64,000 nt of DNA, taken from NCBI RefSeq assembly GCF_000204195.1, contig NZ_AFBG01000018.1, positions 836,624-900,623 on the forward strand. The letters are read 5' to 3'. This document shows, in pieces, positions 24,897-33,837 of this stretch (positions are counted from its first letter, which is position 1; each line of letters starts with the position of its first letter). The DNA comes from Acidovorax radicis N35 (GTDB lineage: Bacteria > Pseudomonadota > Gammaproteobacteria > Burkholderiales > Burkholderiaceae_C). A model generated the notes under the pieces. That model had not been told where the DNA came from and ran no database searches. It saw only the letters and a list, made by a program, of their open reading frames with translations. Position numbers and translations under genes: made by a program.

Positions 24897-27203
24897 ATGC
24901 CTCTCGCGGAACGAAACCTCACAGTGGCCTGGGCCGTCGCGGCGGCGCTGTTGTTCGCCGCATCGCTGTGGGTGCCGCACCAAAGCGTGCGGGTGTTTCT
25001 CGACAACGCGTCGTGGACGCTGGCCCTGTGCCTGTCGGCCTTCTGGGCCTGGCGCGGCCGCATGCAGGTGCCGCCGGCCGAGCGTTTGCTGCACACGGGT
25101 TTGTTCGTCGGCACCTTGCTCATGGCCACCGGGCAGATGGTGTGGAACCTGCAGGTGGCCCTGGACTGGAACCCGTTCCCTGCGCCAGCCGACCTGTTCT
25201 TTCTGGCCGTGGGCCCGGTGTGGGCGGCCACCGTGATCCGCGCCACGTTTGCGCGCCTGGCCAAGGACCGCACTTACCCGGCATCGCTCGATTTTGGGGG
25301 CGCCGTGCTGGCGCTGCTGGCCTTCACCCTGGTGATCTACCTCCCTACGGGTGAGATGCGTTCGCTGGCAGAGGGGGCGGTGCTGGTGCTGTACCCCGCC
25401 ACGTTTCTGACCGCTGCGGGTGTCGGGGCTCTGGCCATTCCCACGGTCGGGGTGCGCATCACACGCTCGCATCTGTTGGTGCTGCTGGGCATGCTGGGCT
25501 ACGGCCTGAGCTGGATGCAGTGGAATCTGATGGTGATCCACGGCACGGTGCAGCCCGGGCTCTGGTTCAACGCCAGTTTCAGCCTGTCGGCGCTGGCCTT
25601 TGGCTGGGGCGCGCGCTGGCTGCGTTTTGAGGTGTCGGCAGACCAGGACTACCGGCGCCAGTGCGATCAGCTCATGAACTACGTGCCGCTGGTGTCGATG
25701 ACGCTGGCGGCCATCACGCTGGTGTTGCTGTTCATCACTCCCGACGGACGTGTCGGCGTGCAGGCGCTGATCCTGGGGTGCTGCCTGCTGGTGCTGCTGC
25801 TGGCGGCCCTGCGCCAGACCATCGTGGTGGGCCTGCTCAACCGCCTGCGCACGGCGGAGGCAGCGGTGCTGCGCAACGAAGAGCAGCTGTACCAGGTGGC
25901 GCACTTTGATGCCCTCACGGGCCTGCCCAATCGCCGCTATTTTGAAGATGCACTGGAGCGCGCCGTGGCCGATGCGTCGCGCTACGCGCACGCGCCCGAC
26001 CGGCGTGTGGCGCTGCTGCTGATCGACCTGGACCACTTCAAGAGCGTCAACGAAACCTACGGCCACCGCGTGGGCGATGCGTTGCTGAGCGAGGTGGCAC
26101 AGCGCATCACCCAGCTGCTGGCGGGGCAGGGGCTGGTGTCGCGGCTGGCCAATGACCAGTTCACCGTGATGCTGCTGCGGCCCGCGTCGCGCACGGTGCT
26201 GGCGCAGCGGGCAGCTTCGCTGGTCGAGGGGCTGTCGCGGCCCTGGGAGCTGTCGGAGGTGGGCGCGCAATACATGGGCGCCAGCATCGGCATCAGCCTG
26301 TTCCCGGACGACGCCAGCAACAGCGCCGAGCTGGTGCGGCACGCGCATTCGGCACTGCATGCCACCAAAAGCGCCGGGCGCGGTTCGTACCGCTTCTACA
26401 TTGAAGAGTTCACGCAGATCACGCGGGGCCGGCTGGAGCTGCGCCGCCGCTTGCACAGTGCGCTGCAGGGCGGTGAGTTCACGCTGGTGTACCAGCCGCA
26501 GCTCAACCAGCAGCGCCAGACCGTGGGAGCCGAGGCGCTGCTGCGCTGGTCGGTGGATGGCAAGGCGGTGTCGCCCGACGAATTCATCCCGCTGGCCGAA
26601 GAAAGCGGGCTCATCGTGCCGATTGGCCTGTGGGTGTTCGAGACCGCCTGCCGCCAGGTGGCGCAGTGGCGGGCCGAAGGCTGGCAGGTGCCGGTGGTGT
26701 CGGTCAACGTCTCCACCATCCAGCTGCGCGAGCCCGGGTTCACCCAGACCCTGCTGGGCGTGACGCAGCGGGCAGGGGTGAGCCCCGCCGTTCTGGTGCT
26801 GGAGATCACCGAGTCGCAGCTGCTGGACGAGTCGCTGTATGCCATTGCGCTCGATCTGAAGAACGCAGGGTTTGCGCTGTCGATCGACGACTTTGGCACC
26901 GGGCACTCGTCGCTCATCAAGCTCAAGCGGCTGCCCGTGGGCGAGCTGAAAATCGACAAGGTCTTTGTGCGCGACATCGTGGTGGACGTGAACGACCGCG
27001 AGATCTGCGCCACCATCAACGCGCTGGCCCGCACCCTGGGCCTGGAGGTGGTGGCCGAAGGGGTGGAGACTGAGGAACAGCTCCAGCTCCTGATCAAGAT
27101 GGGCTGCGAGCGTTTTCAGGGCTGGCTGTTTGCCCCGGCCCTGGCGCCGGAGCAACTGGCCCGGCACTGGCTGCAGCGGCAGGTGCCGTTGGCGGTCCAC
27201 TGA
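24897..27203 (+). CDS. Membrane GGDEF/EAL protein, probable c-di-GMP phosphodiesterase
   Basis: A 768-residue inner-membrane signalling protein. The first 310 residues hold about eight or nine hydrophobic segments (a seven-TM-like sensor). A GGDEF domain follows (HFDALTGLPNRRYF at its start), but the active loop reads RLANDQFTVML, so GGDEF is replaced by ANDQF and cyclase activity is probably lost. The EAL domain appears intact: GAEALLRW, VSVNVSTIQLRE, LEITESQLL, IDDFGTGHSSL, GELKIDKVFV, VVAEGVET and FQGWLFAPAL. Net activity is therefore likely hydrolysis of c-di-GMP. It is a monocistronic gene. Confidence 0.92.
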   Translation: MPLAERNLTVAWAVAAALLFAASLWVPHQSVRVFLDNASWTLALCLSAFWAWRGRMQVPPAERLLHTGLFVGTLLMATGQMVWNLQVALDWNPFPAPADLFFLAVGPVWAATVIRATFARLAKDRTYPASLDFGGAVLALLAFTLVIYLPTGEMRSLAEGAVLVLYPATFLTAAGVGALAIPTVGVRITRSHLLVLLGMLGYGLSWMQWNLMVIHGTVQPGLWFNASFSLSALAFGWGARWLRFEVSADQDYRRQCDQLMNYVPLVSMTLAAITLVLLFITPDGRVGVQALILGCCLLVLLLAALRQTIVVGLLNRLRTAEAAVLRNEEQLYQVAHFDALTGLPNRRYFEDALERAVADASRYAHAPDRRVALLLIDLDHFKSVNETYGHRVGDALLSEVAQRITQLLAGQGLVSRLANDQFTVMLLRPASRTVLAQRAASLVEGLSRPWELSEVGAQYMGASIGISLFPDDASNSAELVRHAHSALHATKSAGRGSYRFYIEEFTQITRGRLELRRRLHSALQGGEFTLVYQPQLNQQRQTVGAEALLRWSVDGKAVSPDEFIPLAEESGLIVPIGLWVFETACRQVAQWRAEGWQVPVVSVNVSTIQLREPGFTQTLLGVTQRAGVSPAVLVLEITESQLLDESLYAIALDLKNAGFALSIDDFGTGHSSLIKLKRLPVGELKIDKVFVRDIVVDVNDREICATINALARTLGLEVVAEGVETEEQLQLLIKMGCERFQGWLFAPALAPEQLARHWLQRQVPLAVH

Positions 27204-27231
27204 AAGCCCCGAAGCTCCGAAGCGCCGGGAG

Positions 27232-27288
27232 TCAAAAATGATAGCTGCTTGCGCTTTATTTATATGCGCCAGAGACCATTTTTATTGG
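27232..27288 (+). repeat. Dispersed palindromic repeat family A, copy 4
   Basis: ATGATAGCTGCTTGCGCTTT, then TATGCGCCAGAGACCATTTT. The central stem is imperfect. It lies between the GGDEF/EAL stop and the azoR terminator. Confidence 0.55.
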
Positions 27289-27290
27289 CG

Positions 27291-27321
27291 AAAATGACAA
27301 AACCCGGTGCAGGGCCGGGTT
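27291..27321 (-). terminator. Probable terminator of azoR
   Basis: Read leftward: AACCCGG, 7-nt loop, CCGGGTT, then TTGTCATTTT. A perfect 7-bp stem with an interrupted T tract, 45 bp past the azoR stop. Confidence 0.65.
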
Positions 27322-27366
27322 CTGGGGGCGCCGCAGGGCTGGCGCCCTGTGGCGGTGGGGTTGTGA

Positions 27367-28011
27367 CTACGCAGCCTGCGACACGCGGGCCTGGTTGGCG
27401 GCCACGCTGGTGTTGCTGGTGATCGCCTGCTCGGCCAAAGCCAGGGCGGCGGCCTTGGCGTCCGGGCCCATGCCCACCCCTTCGGCGCGCACAAAACGCA
27501 CGTCGGTGATGCCGAAGAAACCAAACACCACCTTCAGATAGCTCTCTTGGTGCTCCATGGCCTGGCCGCCTTCGCTGGTCGAATACACGCCGCCACGGCT
27601 GGACGCCACGATCACGGTCTTGCCACCGGCCAGGCCCACGGGGCCCTTGTCGGTGTACTTGAAGGTGCGGCCGGTTTGGGCGATGCGGTCGATCCAGGCC
27701 TTGAGCTGGCTGGGCACCGAGAAGTTGTACAGCGGCGCGCCAATCACGATCACGTCGGCCGCCAGGAACTGGCTCACCAGCGCCTCAGACAATGCGTTTT
27801 CACGGCGCTCCACATCCGTGGCAGCGGCCTGGCCCGTGCGGAAGCCGAGCGATTCCACCGACAGGTGGGAGGGGGCCTGTGTGGCCAGGTCCAGGTAGTC
27901 CACCGTGGTGCCGGGGTGGGCGGCTTGCCAGGCGGCCACGGTGCGGGCGGTCAGTTGGCGGGACACGGATTGTTCACCGGTGATGGCAGAGTCGATGTGA
28001 AGCAGTTGCAT
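27367..28011 (-). CDS. azoR: FMN-dependent NADH:quinone/azo oxidoreductase
   Basis: A flavodoxin-fold dimeric reductase that reduces quinones and azo compounds with two electrons. The 214-residue protein shows [20 protein letters not shown] (FMN phosphate loop), [48 protein letters not shown] and a [15 protein letters not shown] end, all typical of AzoR. AGGAG precedes the ATG at 28011. It is divergent from a LysR gene across 131 bp with a perfect palindrome, so it is presumably induced by quinones or azo compounds through that regulator. Confidence 0.93.
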   Translation of the reverse strand: MQLLHIDSAITGEQSVSRQLTARTVAAWQAAHPGTTVDYLDLATQAPSHLSVESLGFRTGQAAATDVERRENALSEALVSQFLAADVIVIGAPLYNFSVPSQLKAWIDRIAQTGRTFKYTDKGPVGLAGGKTVIVASSRGGVYSTSEGGQAMEHQESYLKVVFGFFGITDVRFVRAEGVGMGPDAKAAALALAEQAITSNTSVAANQARVSQAA

Positions 28012-28108
28012 GGAAAACTCCTGGGAGGTCTGTGGGTGGAGCCACAGCGTGTGGCCATGGGATGAATTGTGGTTGTTCGTTCTTCTGTTGATAAGGTGGG
28101 GAACTTGC

Positions 28109-28124
28109 GATAGATTGTTCTATC
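28109..28124. promoter_or_regulatory. Candidate LysR operator GATAGA-TTGT-TCTATC
   Basis: A perfect 6-bp inverted repeat with a 4-nt centre in the azoR/LysR divergent gap, 18 bp before the LysR start. A further partial arm (CTATCCATAGGA) follows directly. It fits the LysR recognition-site style. Confidence 0.6.
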
Positions 28125-28142
28125 CATAGGACGATGACTGCG

Positions 28143-29090
28143 ATGCAAGATCTCAACGACATGCTGTATTTCGCCGAAGTGGTGGAGCGGGGCGGCTTTG
28201 CCGCTGCGGGCCGAGCCCTGGGCATCCCCAAGTCGCGCCTGTCCCGGCGTGTGTCGGACCTGGAGACACAACTGGGCGTGCGCCTGCTGCAGCGCACCAC
28301 CCGAAAGCTCTCGTTGACCGAGGTGGGCGAGGCGTACTTGCGCCACTGTCAGGCCATGCGCGAGTCGGCCCAGGCCGCCGCCGACACGGTGGCCCAGGTG
28401 CAGACCACCCCACGCGGCACCATCCGCGTGAGCTGTCCCGTGACGCTGGCGCAGACCGTGCTGGCCGAGCTGATGCCGCAGTTTCTGGCCAACTACCCGG
28501 AGGTGCGCATCGACATGCTGGTGAGCAACCGCGCGGTGAATCTGGTGGAAGAGGGCATTGATGTGGCGCTGCGCGTGCGCCCGTCGGTGGACGACAGCGG
28601 CAGCATGGTCGTCAAGCGCCTGGACCACACCACGCAGATCCTGGTGGCCAGCCCCGAGCTGCTGATCCGCCAGGGCACCCCCAAGACGCTGGACGATCTT
28701 GCCAAGCTCGACAGCATTGCCATGTCCGCGCCCGAGGGCCGGTCCATCTGGAACCTCATCGGTCCTGGCGGCGTGCACCAGATGGTGCAGCACACCCCGC
28801 GTTATGTGGCCGATGACCTGCTCACGCTCAAGTACGCCGCTGTGGCGGGCACCGGTGTGTGCTGGATGCCCGACTACATGTGCCAGGAAGAAATGCGCGA
28901 GCGCAAGCTGGTGCGTGTGCTGCCCGACTGGGCTCCCGCACCCGCCATCGTGCATGCCGTGTTCCCCTCCCGCCGGGGGCTGTCGCCTGCGGTGCGGCGA
29001 TTTCTGGACTACCTGGGCGAGGCCATGCCCGGGCGCAGCAGCTTGAGCACCCGCCAGGCCTTGCAGGGGGTGGACGGGGCGGATATCTGA
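28143..29090 (+). CDS. LysR family regulator, divergent to azoR
   Basis: A 315-residue regulator of the quinone/azo-responsive LysR group. The HTH is MLYFAEVVERGGFAAAGRALG and PKSRLSRRVSDLETQLG; the effector domain starts near GTIRVSCPVTLAQTVLA. The ATG at 28143 is preferred since AGGA lies 11 nt upstream; an ATG at 28134 lies too near to it. It probably controls azoR and itself through the palindrome between them. Confidence 0.9.
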   Translation: MQDLNDMLYFAEVVERGGFAAAGRALGIPKSRLSRRVSDLETQLGVRLLQRTTRKLSLTEVGEAYLRHCQAMRESAQAAADTVAQVQTTPRGTIRVSCPVTLAQTVLAELMPQFLANYPEVRIDMLVSNRAVNLVEEGIDVALRVRPSVDDSGSMVVKRLDHTTQILVASPELLIRQGTPKTLDDLAKLDSIAMSAPEGRSIWNLIGPGGVHQMVQHTPRYVADDLLTLKYAAVAGTGVCWMPDYMCQEEMRERKLVRVLPDWAPAPAIVHAVFPSRRGLSPAVRRFLDYLGEAMPGRSSLSTRQALQGVDGADI

Positions 29091-29270
29091 GGCTGGGCGA
29101 AAGCGCGCCCCGACCGGACTGGCGTCCGCGCCGAATCCGCCGACTGCGGCAAAGACCGTATGCCGCCACGGGCTGCGTCGGCACATCGCTTTTTGGCGCC
29201 ACAATGCAACGAATTGCAACTGTGCGGGCAGCCCCTGTGTTTACCGCACCGGGGCCGTCCGGGATTCCTT

Positions 29271-30140
29271 GTGACCGCTCCACACCCCATCGATCAAGAT
29301 ATCCGGCAAGCCCGCGTGCACCCTGCGGTGCGGGCCATCGTGGTCCCGCCATGCCCCGAGTCGCTGCTGCGCCTGCAGCAGATCATGGCCGCGCCCGAGC
29401 TGGACTCTGCCGCCCTGGATCAACTGGCGTCCTCGGACGTGGCCCTGGCCGCTGCCGTGATGCGGCTGGCCAACAGCCCGCTGTATGGCCTGGCCCAGCC
29501 GGTGCAGACCGTGGGCATGGCGCTCACGGTGCTGGGGCTCCAGCCTGCGGTGGAGCTGCTGTCGGCCTTCATCACGCGCAATGCCCTGCAGGTGCGGTCC
29601 CCGCTGCTGGAGCATTTCTGGGAAAGCTCGCAGCGCCGCGCCATTGCGTGCGAGCACATCGGCCACCAGCTCTACAGCTTTGACCCGGGCCTGGGCTACA
29701 GCTTCGGGCTGTTCTGCCATGTGGGCATGCCTGTGCTGGTGAAGGCCGTGCGGGGCTATGCCAGCACCGTGACCGAGGCCCTGGCCCGCAAGGACCGCAC
29801 CTTCACCCAGACCGAAAACGCCAGCCACCGCACCGACCACGCCGTGATGGGCGCCATCGTGGCCCGCACCTGGCACCTGCCGGGGGATGTGGCGCAGGCC
29901 ATCTGGCTGCACCACGACTTTGCGTGCCTGGGCGATGAGCGCTTCAACCCCACGGTGCGGCACCTTGTGGCGCTGGGCCTGCTGGCCGAGTACCTGGTGA
30001 ACCACCACGACAACCTGGCCCCCACGCGCGAATGGCTGCAACACGGCCAGGCCTGCATGCAGCATCTGCACGTGACGCAGGATGAGCTGGACCACTGGAT
30101 CGACGCACTGCACCCGGCCTTTGAGGCCGTGCGGTTCTGA
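29271..30140 (+). CDS. HDOD domain protein
   Basis: A 289-residue cytoplasmic signalling protein with the HDOD domain (a degenerate HD relative lacking hydrolase metal ligands). Visible pieces are PPCPESLLRLQQIMAAPELD, VMRLANSPLYGLAQPVQTVG and the late SHRTDHAVMGAIVARTWHLP. HDOD proteins act in signal transduction linked to c-di-GMP, motility or the cell cycle. The GTG at 29271 is chosen because translation from upstream in the same frame is non-conserved; the exact start is uncertain. It is convergent with the ankyrin gene. Confidence 0.83.
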   Translation: MTAPHPIDQDIRQARVHPAVRAIVVPPCPESLLRLQQIMAAPELDSAALDQLASSDVALAAAVMRLANSPLYGLAQPVQTVGMALTVLGLQPAVELLSAFITRNALQVRSPLLEHFWESSQRRAIACEHIGHQLYSFDPGLGYSFGLFCHVGMPVLVKAVRGYASTVTEALARKDRTFTQTENASHRTDHAVMGAIVARTWHLPGDVAQAIWLHHDFACLGDERFNPTVRHLVALGLLAEYLVNHHDNLAPTREWLQHGQACMQHLHVTQDELDHWIDALHPAFEAVRF

Positions 30141-30192
30141 GAACGTAGACACGTTCTGACACTGGACATCGCCTGAGCTGGCGGCTTCGCGA

Positions 30193-31344
30193 CTAGCGTT
30201 GTTCAGCGTCGATCAGGTCCGCAATGCGCGTATGTCCCCGTTGCCGGGCTTGCTGAGCCGCGTTCAGTCCTTCACGGTCCACCAGGGTTCGGTTGGCGCC
30301 CAGCGCCAGGAGTTTCTGGACGGTGGTGGTCTGGCCGTGGGTGGCCGCAAGCATCAGTGCCGTCCTGCCACCACTGTCGCGGGCGTCGATGGGCGAGCCC
30401 TGGCGAACGAGGTTTTCCACCTGGAGGGGGTCGCCTGTACGGGCGGCTTCCCACAAGTGCTGCAACAACAAGACGCTGGAACCCACATCGGCGCTGGGTG
30501 TGGTGGCCGCGAGTTTGCCGCTCGCAGCGTTGCCCCCTTGTGGGCTGCGGGCAGCCGGAGCGGCGGCAGGTGCCGCAGCGGATGGCATGGCCTGGGGCTG
30601 TGGCACCACTTCCCTCGAAGCGGCACCATCTTGCACCGCGGAGCGCTCGCGCATTTCAGCGCGGGGGGCTGGCGCAGCGGAGGGCGCGGGTGGCGGTGCT
30701 GGACGGGGCGTCATGGCCTTTTCGGCGGTAATGGGCGGCGATGCGGGAAAGCCTGAAACGGCCCCGGCTGCGCTGCGGCCCGATGAGGACTCGGCTTCGG
30801 GGGCTGTGGTTGCCGGTGCGGGTGAAGGTGCTGGTGCAGTCTTGGCCAGCGGCCTGGCATGGCCTGGCGCCGCAGGTTTTTGTGCCGTGGACATGGCCGG
30901 TGGGATCGCCGTGTCGCGGGCACGGGCTGGCAAAGCTGCAGCGGCCGATGGCGCCGCGGCTGCCGCCGAGCTTGTTTCTGCGGCCGGTGCGGTAGACGGT
31001 GCTGGCGTGGGGGCCGGCAAAGCGGCAGGGGCTGGCGCCTCAGCCCGGCGGCGGCCGTAGGCGGTTTCTTGTTCTTCGGGCGTCCCGCGCTCGAATTGCA
31101 ACATCAGCAAGCCGGCCAGCCCCACCACGGCCACGGTAGCCAGGGCCGAGATCTTCCAGCGTGACTGGTTGGCAGCAGTACGGCTTGGGGCTGCTGCCGT
31201 GGGCGATGGGGCCATGGCAGCTGCTGCCGCCAGCATCTGCGCATGCGCTCGCACTGCCTCGCGCACCTGCGCGCCGGGGCGGGCATCTTCCTGTGCGCTG
31301 GCTTCGCGGTATCGCCGGACCAGGTCGTCGTCTGGCGCGCTCAT
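30193..31344 (-). CDS. Membrane-anchored ankyrin-repeat protein, probable anti-sigma partner
   Basis: A 383-residue single-pass membrane protein. Residues 1-62 are cytoplasmic and charged (DDDLVRRYREASAQEDARPG), and could bind the sigma factor. The membrane segment is at about 66-82 (ALATVAVVGLAGLLMLQF). Residues 85-290 form a long Ala/Pro/Ser linker suited to crossing the periplasm. The last 90 residues form two ankyrin repeats (LWEAARTGDPLQVENLVRQG, then DSGGRTALMLAATHGQTTTV). No zinc-binding HxxxCxxC anti-sigma motif is present. Its start overlaps the sigma gene stop by 4 bp (ATGA). The anti-sigma role is inferred from topology and coupling. Confidence 0.75.
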   Translation of the reverse strand: MSAPDDDLVRRYREASAQEDARPGAQVREAVRAHAQMLAAAAAMAPSPTAAAPSRTAANQSRWKISALATVAVVGLAGLLMLQFERGTPEEQETAYGRRRAEAPAPAALPAPTPAPSTAPAAETSSAAAAAPSAAAALPARARDTAIPPAMSTAQKPAAPGHARPLAKTAPAPSPAPATTAPEAESSSGRSAAGAVSGFPASPPITAEKAMTPRPAPPPAPSAAPAPRAEMRERSAVQDGAASREVVPQPQAMPSAAAPAAAPAARSPQGGNAASGKLAATTPSADVGSSVLLLQHLWEAARTGDPLQVENLVRQGSPIDARDSGGRTALMLAATHGQTTTVQKLLALGANRTLVDREGLNAAQQARQRGHTRIADLIDAEQR

Positions 31345-31958
31345 GATGCAAACTCCTTGAGATGCTGGCGAAGGCTGGCCCGCGCATAACGCAGGCGGCT
31401 CTTGGCGGTTTCAAAATTCACACCGGTAGCCTGTGCAATCTCCTGCACGCTGAGGTCACCTTCGGCCTGCAGCAGAAAGGCCTCCCGCTGCTCAAGGGGC
31501 AGTTGTTCCACGGCGGCGATCAGCGCTGCCGCCTGCTCACGCGACTGCAACTGCCGTACCGGCCCGAACCCGGAGTCGGCCACCAGCGTGTCGGCCAGGC
31601 TGCGCGCGTCCTCGTCGCTCGCGTCCAGGCTGGCGTGGTGTTTGGCGGTGCGAAGATGGTCCACCAGCCGGTTGTGCGCCAGCGTGAACAGCCAGGTGCG
31701 AAATTTCGCCTTGACCTCGTAGCCGCTGGCGTGGCGCGCCACGGAAAACCAGACATCCTGCAGCAGGTCGTCGGCCACGGCCTGGACCTTGACGCTGCGA
31801 AACACAAACCGCCATACCGCCAGTTCGTGCCGGCCGTACAGCGTGTCGAATGCGCCCATGTCTCCCCCGGCATAACGCAGCATGAGCGTCTCGTCGGGTT
31901 CGTCCGTGTGGGCGGGGGAAGGAGCTGTTGACACCGGAGCATTATGCGAGGCCCTCAT
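31341..31958 (-). CDS. ECF-type RNA polymerase sigma factor
   Basis: A 205-residue group IV sigma factor. Region 2 is DETLMLRYAGGDMGAFDTLY with the -10 helix DDLLQDVWFSVARHASGY and KFRTWLFTLAHNRLVDHLR. Region 4 is LPLEQREAFLLQAEGDLSVQ with EIAQATGVNFETAKSRLRYA as the -35 HTH. It has an N-terminal extension of about 20 residues before region 2. It is the middle gene of a three-gene operon: the secreted protein ends 38 bp upstream, and the ankyrin membrane protein overlaps by 4 bp downstream, the usual sigma/anti-sigma coupling. Confidence 0.93.
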   Translation of the reverse strand: MRASHNAPVSTAPSPAHTDEPDETLMLRYAGGDMGAFDTLYGRHELAVWRFVFRSVKVQAVADDLLQDVWFSVARHASGYEVKAKFRTWLFTLAHNRLVDHLRTAKHHASLDASDEDARSLADTLVADSGFGPVRQLQSREQAAALIAAVEQLPLEQREAFLLQAEGDLSVQEIAQATGVNFETAKSRLRYARASLRQHLKEFAS

Positions 31959-31996
31959 GCACCGGCGGGCCTGTGCAGAGCGGAAGCCCTCAAGGC

Positions 31997-32911
31997 CTAC
32001 CTCGGGTCGGGAACATACGACAGGTTGTCCGACTGCGGAAATGCGCGGGGCACATGCGGCCGTGCCAATGGCTCGCGGATCACGCCGCTGGCGACCAGGT
32101 TTTCGCGGCTGTCGTACCGGATGCTGATCACCTCGTTGGGCTGGTCCTGCAGGCGCGTGAAGGTGGTGTGCGAGACGACCGAGGTCTCGCGCTGGCCGTG
32201 GGCAGTGCCCAGCTTCGCCGACGGCACGGGCGCCGCCTTGGCCACACTGTCCGCAGCCATCGACCGTGCAGAGGATTCGGCTTCCGAGGAGGGGGCGGGT
32301 GCTGCAGCGGCGGGCGCTGCCGATGGCAAGGGCTGGTGGGGGGCAGGCTCCTCGCGCAAGCGCCCCAGGCTATTGCCGTTTCCACCGCTGTTTTCACGGC
32401 GCTGGCTCTGGCTGTAGGGCTCGGGGGTGACGGCGGGCGATGGCACGGGCGGCTGTTCGCGGAACAACGCCACGCCGATCACGCCCACGTGGGCCGGGCG
32501 GCCTGTGCGGCTGGCGTAGGAGTTGGCAATGCTGGAGAACTCGAAGGCGGCGACCTGGCTGTCGCTCTTGCGCCAGCCGGTGATCTGGTAGCGCTCGTAG
32601 GGCGAGAACACATAACCACGCTGGTCCCAGGCGGCGGTTTCACCGCTGAGCACATTGACGCCATCCACTGAAGGCACAGCCAGCACCCGTTCTCCCGAGC
32701 GGTTGCGCACCGTGATGGCGTAGCGCGCGCCGGGGCGCCCAGCCACCCAGTATTCGCCTTTGGCGTAATGCACCGGCAGGGTGGCCCCGGTATCGCGGTC
32801 CACGATGGTGACATCGGCCAGGCGGCCAATGGCCTGGGCAGGCAGGCTGGCCAGCGCCAGCAAGGCGGCCAGTGCAGTGACTGCGGGAAGGGTGAATGAA
32901 CCGGGTTTCAT
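31997..32911 (-). CDS. Exported protein of unknown function, linked to the ECF sigma operon
   Basis: A 304-residue protein with a signal peptide (FTLPAVTALAALLALASLPA, cleaved near AQA-IG). The mature N-terminal 150 residues look like a beta-sandwich: LADVTIVDRDTGATLPVHY, RYAITVRNRSGERVLAVPSV, DGVNVLSGETAAWDQRGYV and GWRKSDSQVAAFEFSSI. An Ala/Pro/Ser-rich region follows, then a conserved-looking end, LGTAHGQRETSVVSHTTF and VISIRYDSRENLVASGVI. I do not recognise a named domain. GGAG precedes the ATG at 32911. It is the first gene of the operon and may be the sensor, effector or main target of the sigma system. Confidence 0.78.
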   Translation of the reverse strand: MKPGSFTLPAVTALAALLALASLPAQAIGRLADVTIVDRDTGATLPVHYAKGEYWVAGRPGARYAITVRNRSGERVLAVPSVDGVNVLSGETAAWDQRGYVFSPYERYQITGWRKSDSQVAAFEFSSIANSYASRTGRPAHVGVIGVALFREQPPVPSPAVTPEPYSQSQRRENSGGNGNSLGRLREEPAPHQPLPSAAPAAAAPAPSSEAESSARSMAADSVAKAAPVPSAKLGTAHGQRETSVVSHTTFTRLQDQPNEVISIRYDSRENLVASGVIREPLARPHVPRAFPQSDNLSYVPDPR

Positions 32912-33060
32912 GGCAGCTCCATCAAAGTGTTGTTGGTGCTGAGTGAAACGAACGGGGCGGGTCAATGGGGTTAAGCCTTCCACAAAAAATCGCAGGCTCG
33001 GTGGGTGCAGTAGGGCGGTCAATCAGCCTTTTGTTAGACGTTTTGGCGATTAAGTAAGAG

Positions 33061-33083
33061 CAATATATTCGTTTGGGTTTTAA
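33061..33083 (+). promoter_or_regulatory. Promoter motif AATATATTC-N6-GTTTTAA before the peroxiredoxin gene
   Basis: AATATATTC (33062-33070) and GTTTTAA (33077-33083) with a 6-nt spacer, 47 nt before the start codon. The same two blocks with the same spacing precede the sulfate-binding protein gene (34578-34599), 51 nt from its start. The match implies a common regulator; CysB is the obvious candidate given the sulfate genes, but that is inference. Confidence 0.55.
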
Positions 33084-33130
33084 AGACCGGATCGCAGAAT
33101 GCCCCCTCAGACATTGAAGGAGCGTTTCAC

Positions 33131-33772
33131 ATGGCCACTTTGCGACTCGGCGACACCGCCCCCGACTTCACCCAGGAATCCACTGCCGGCACCATCCGTT
33201 TTCACGAGTGGGCCGGTGATTCGTGGGTAGTGCTCTTCTCGCACCCTGCCGATTTCACGCCCGTCTGCACCACCGAACTGGGCAAAACCGCAGCGTTGTC
33301 GGGCGAATTCGCCAAGCGCAATGTCAAGCCCATCGCCGTGAGCGTGGACCCCGTCGATTCGCACAACCGCTGGGTGGGCGACATCAACGAGACTCAGAAC
33401 ACCACCGTCAACTTCCCCATCCTGGCCGATGCGGACAAGAAAGTGGCCGACCTCTACGACATGATCCACCCCAACGCATCGACCACGGTCACGGTGCGCA
33501 GCGTGTTCATCATCGACCCGAAGAAGGTCATCCGCACCACCTTCACCTACCCCGCCAGCACGGGCCGAAATTTCGACGAGATCCTGCGCGTGATCGACTC
33601 GCTGCAACTGACCGACAGCCACAAGGTGGCCACGCCCGCCAACTGGAAGGACGGCGACGACGTGATCATCGTGCCCAGCCTGCAGGACCCGGCCGAGATC
33701 GCGCAGCGCTTCCCCAAGGGCTTCAAGGCCGTGCGCCCCTACCTGCGCATCACGCCCCAGCCCAACAAGTAA
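33131..33772 (+). CDS. 1-Cys peroxiredoxin (Prx6/AhpC-TSA family)
   Basis: A thiol peroxidase that reduces hydrogen peroxide and organic peroxides in the cytoplasm. The 213-residue protein has the peroxidatic cysteine motif HPADFTPVCTTELGKTA and the Prx6-type C-terminal extension (WKDGDDVIIVPSL, then FPKGFKAVRPYLRITPQ). No resolving cysteine is present, so it is 1-Cys and needs an external thiol. GAAGGAG lies before the ATG at 33131. The promoter motif it shares with the sulfate operon suggests induction under sulfur limitation. Confidence 0.93.
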   Translation: MATLRLGDTAPDFTQESTAGTIRFHEWAGDSWVVLFSHPADFTPVCTTELGKTAALSGEFAKRNVKPIAVSVDPVDSHNRWVGDINETQNTTVNFPILADADKKVADLYDMIHPNASTTVTVRSVFIIDPKKVIRTTFTYPASTGRNFDEILRVIDSLQLTDSHKVATPANWKDGDDVIIVPSLQDPAEIAQRFPKGFKAVRPYLRITPQPNK

Positions 33773-33837
33773 GAAGACAAAAGCACAACAACAGGGCGGG
33801 GCTGCGGCGCAAGGTCGTGGCCGGCCCTCTGATTTCT

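Noticed and set aside
24876..27200. 774-residue open frame antisense to the GGDEF/EAL gene
   Set aside because: The sense frame has intact EAL motifs and membrane segments; the antisense product is Gln/His/Arg-rich and featureless.
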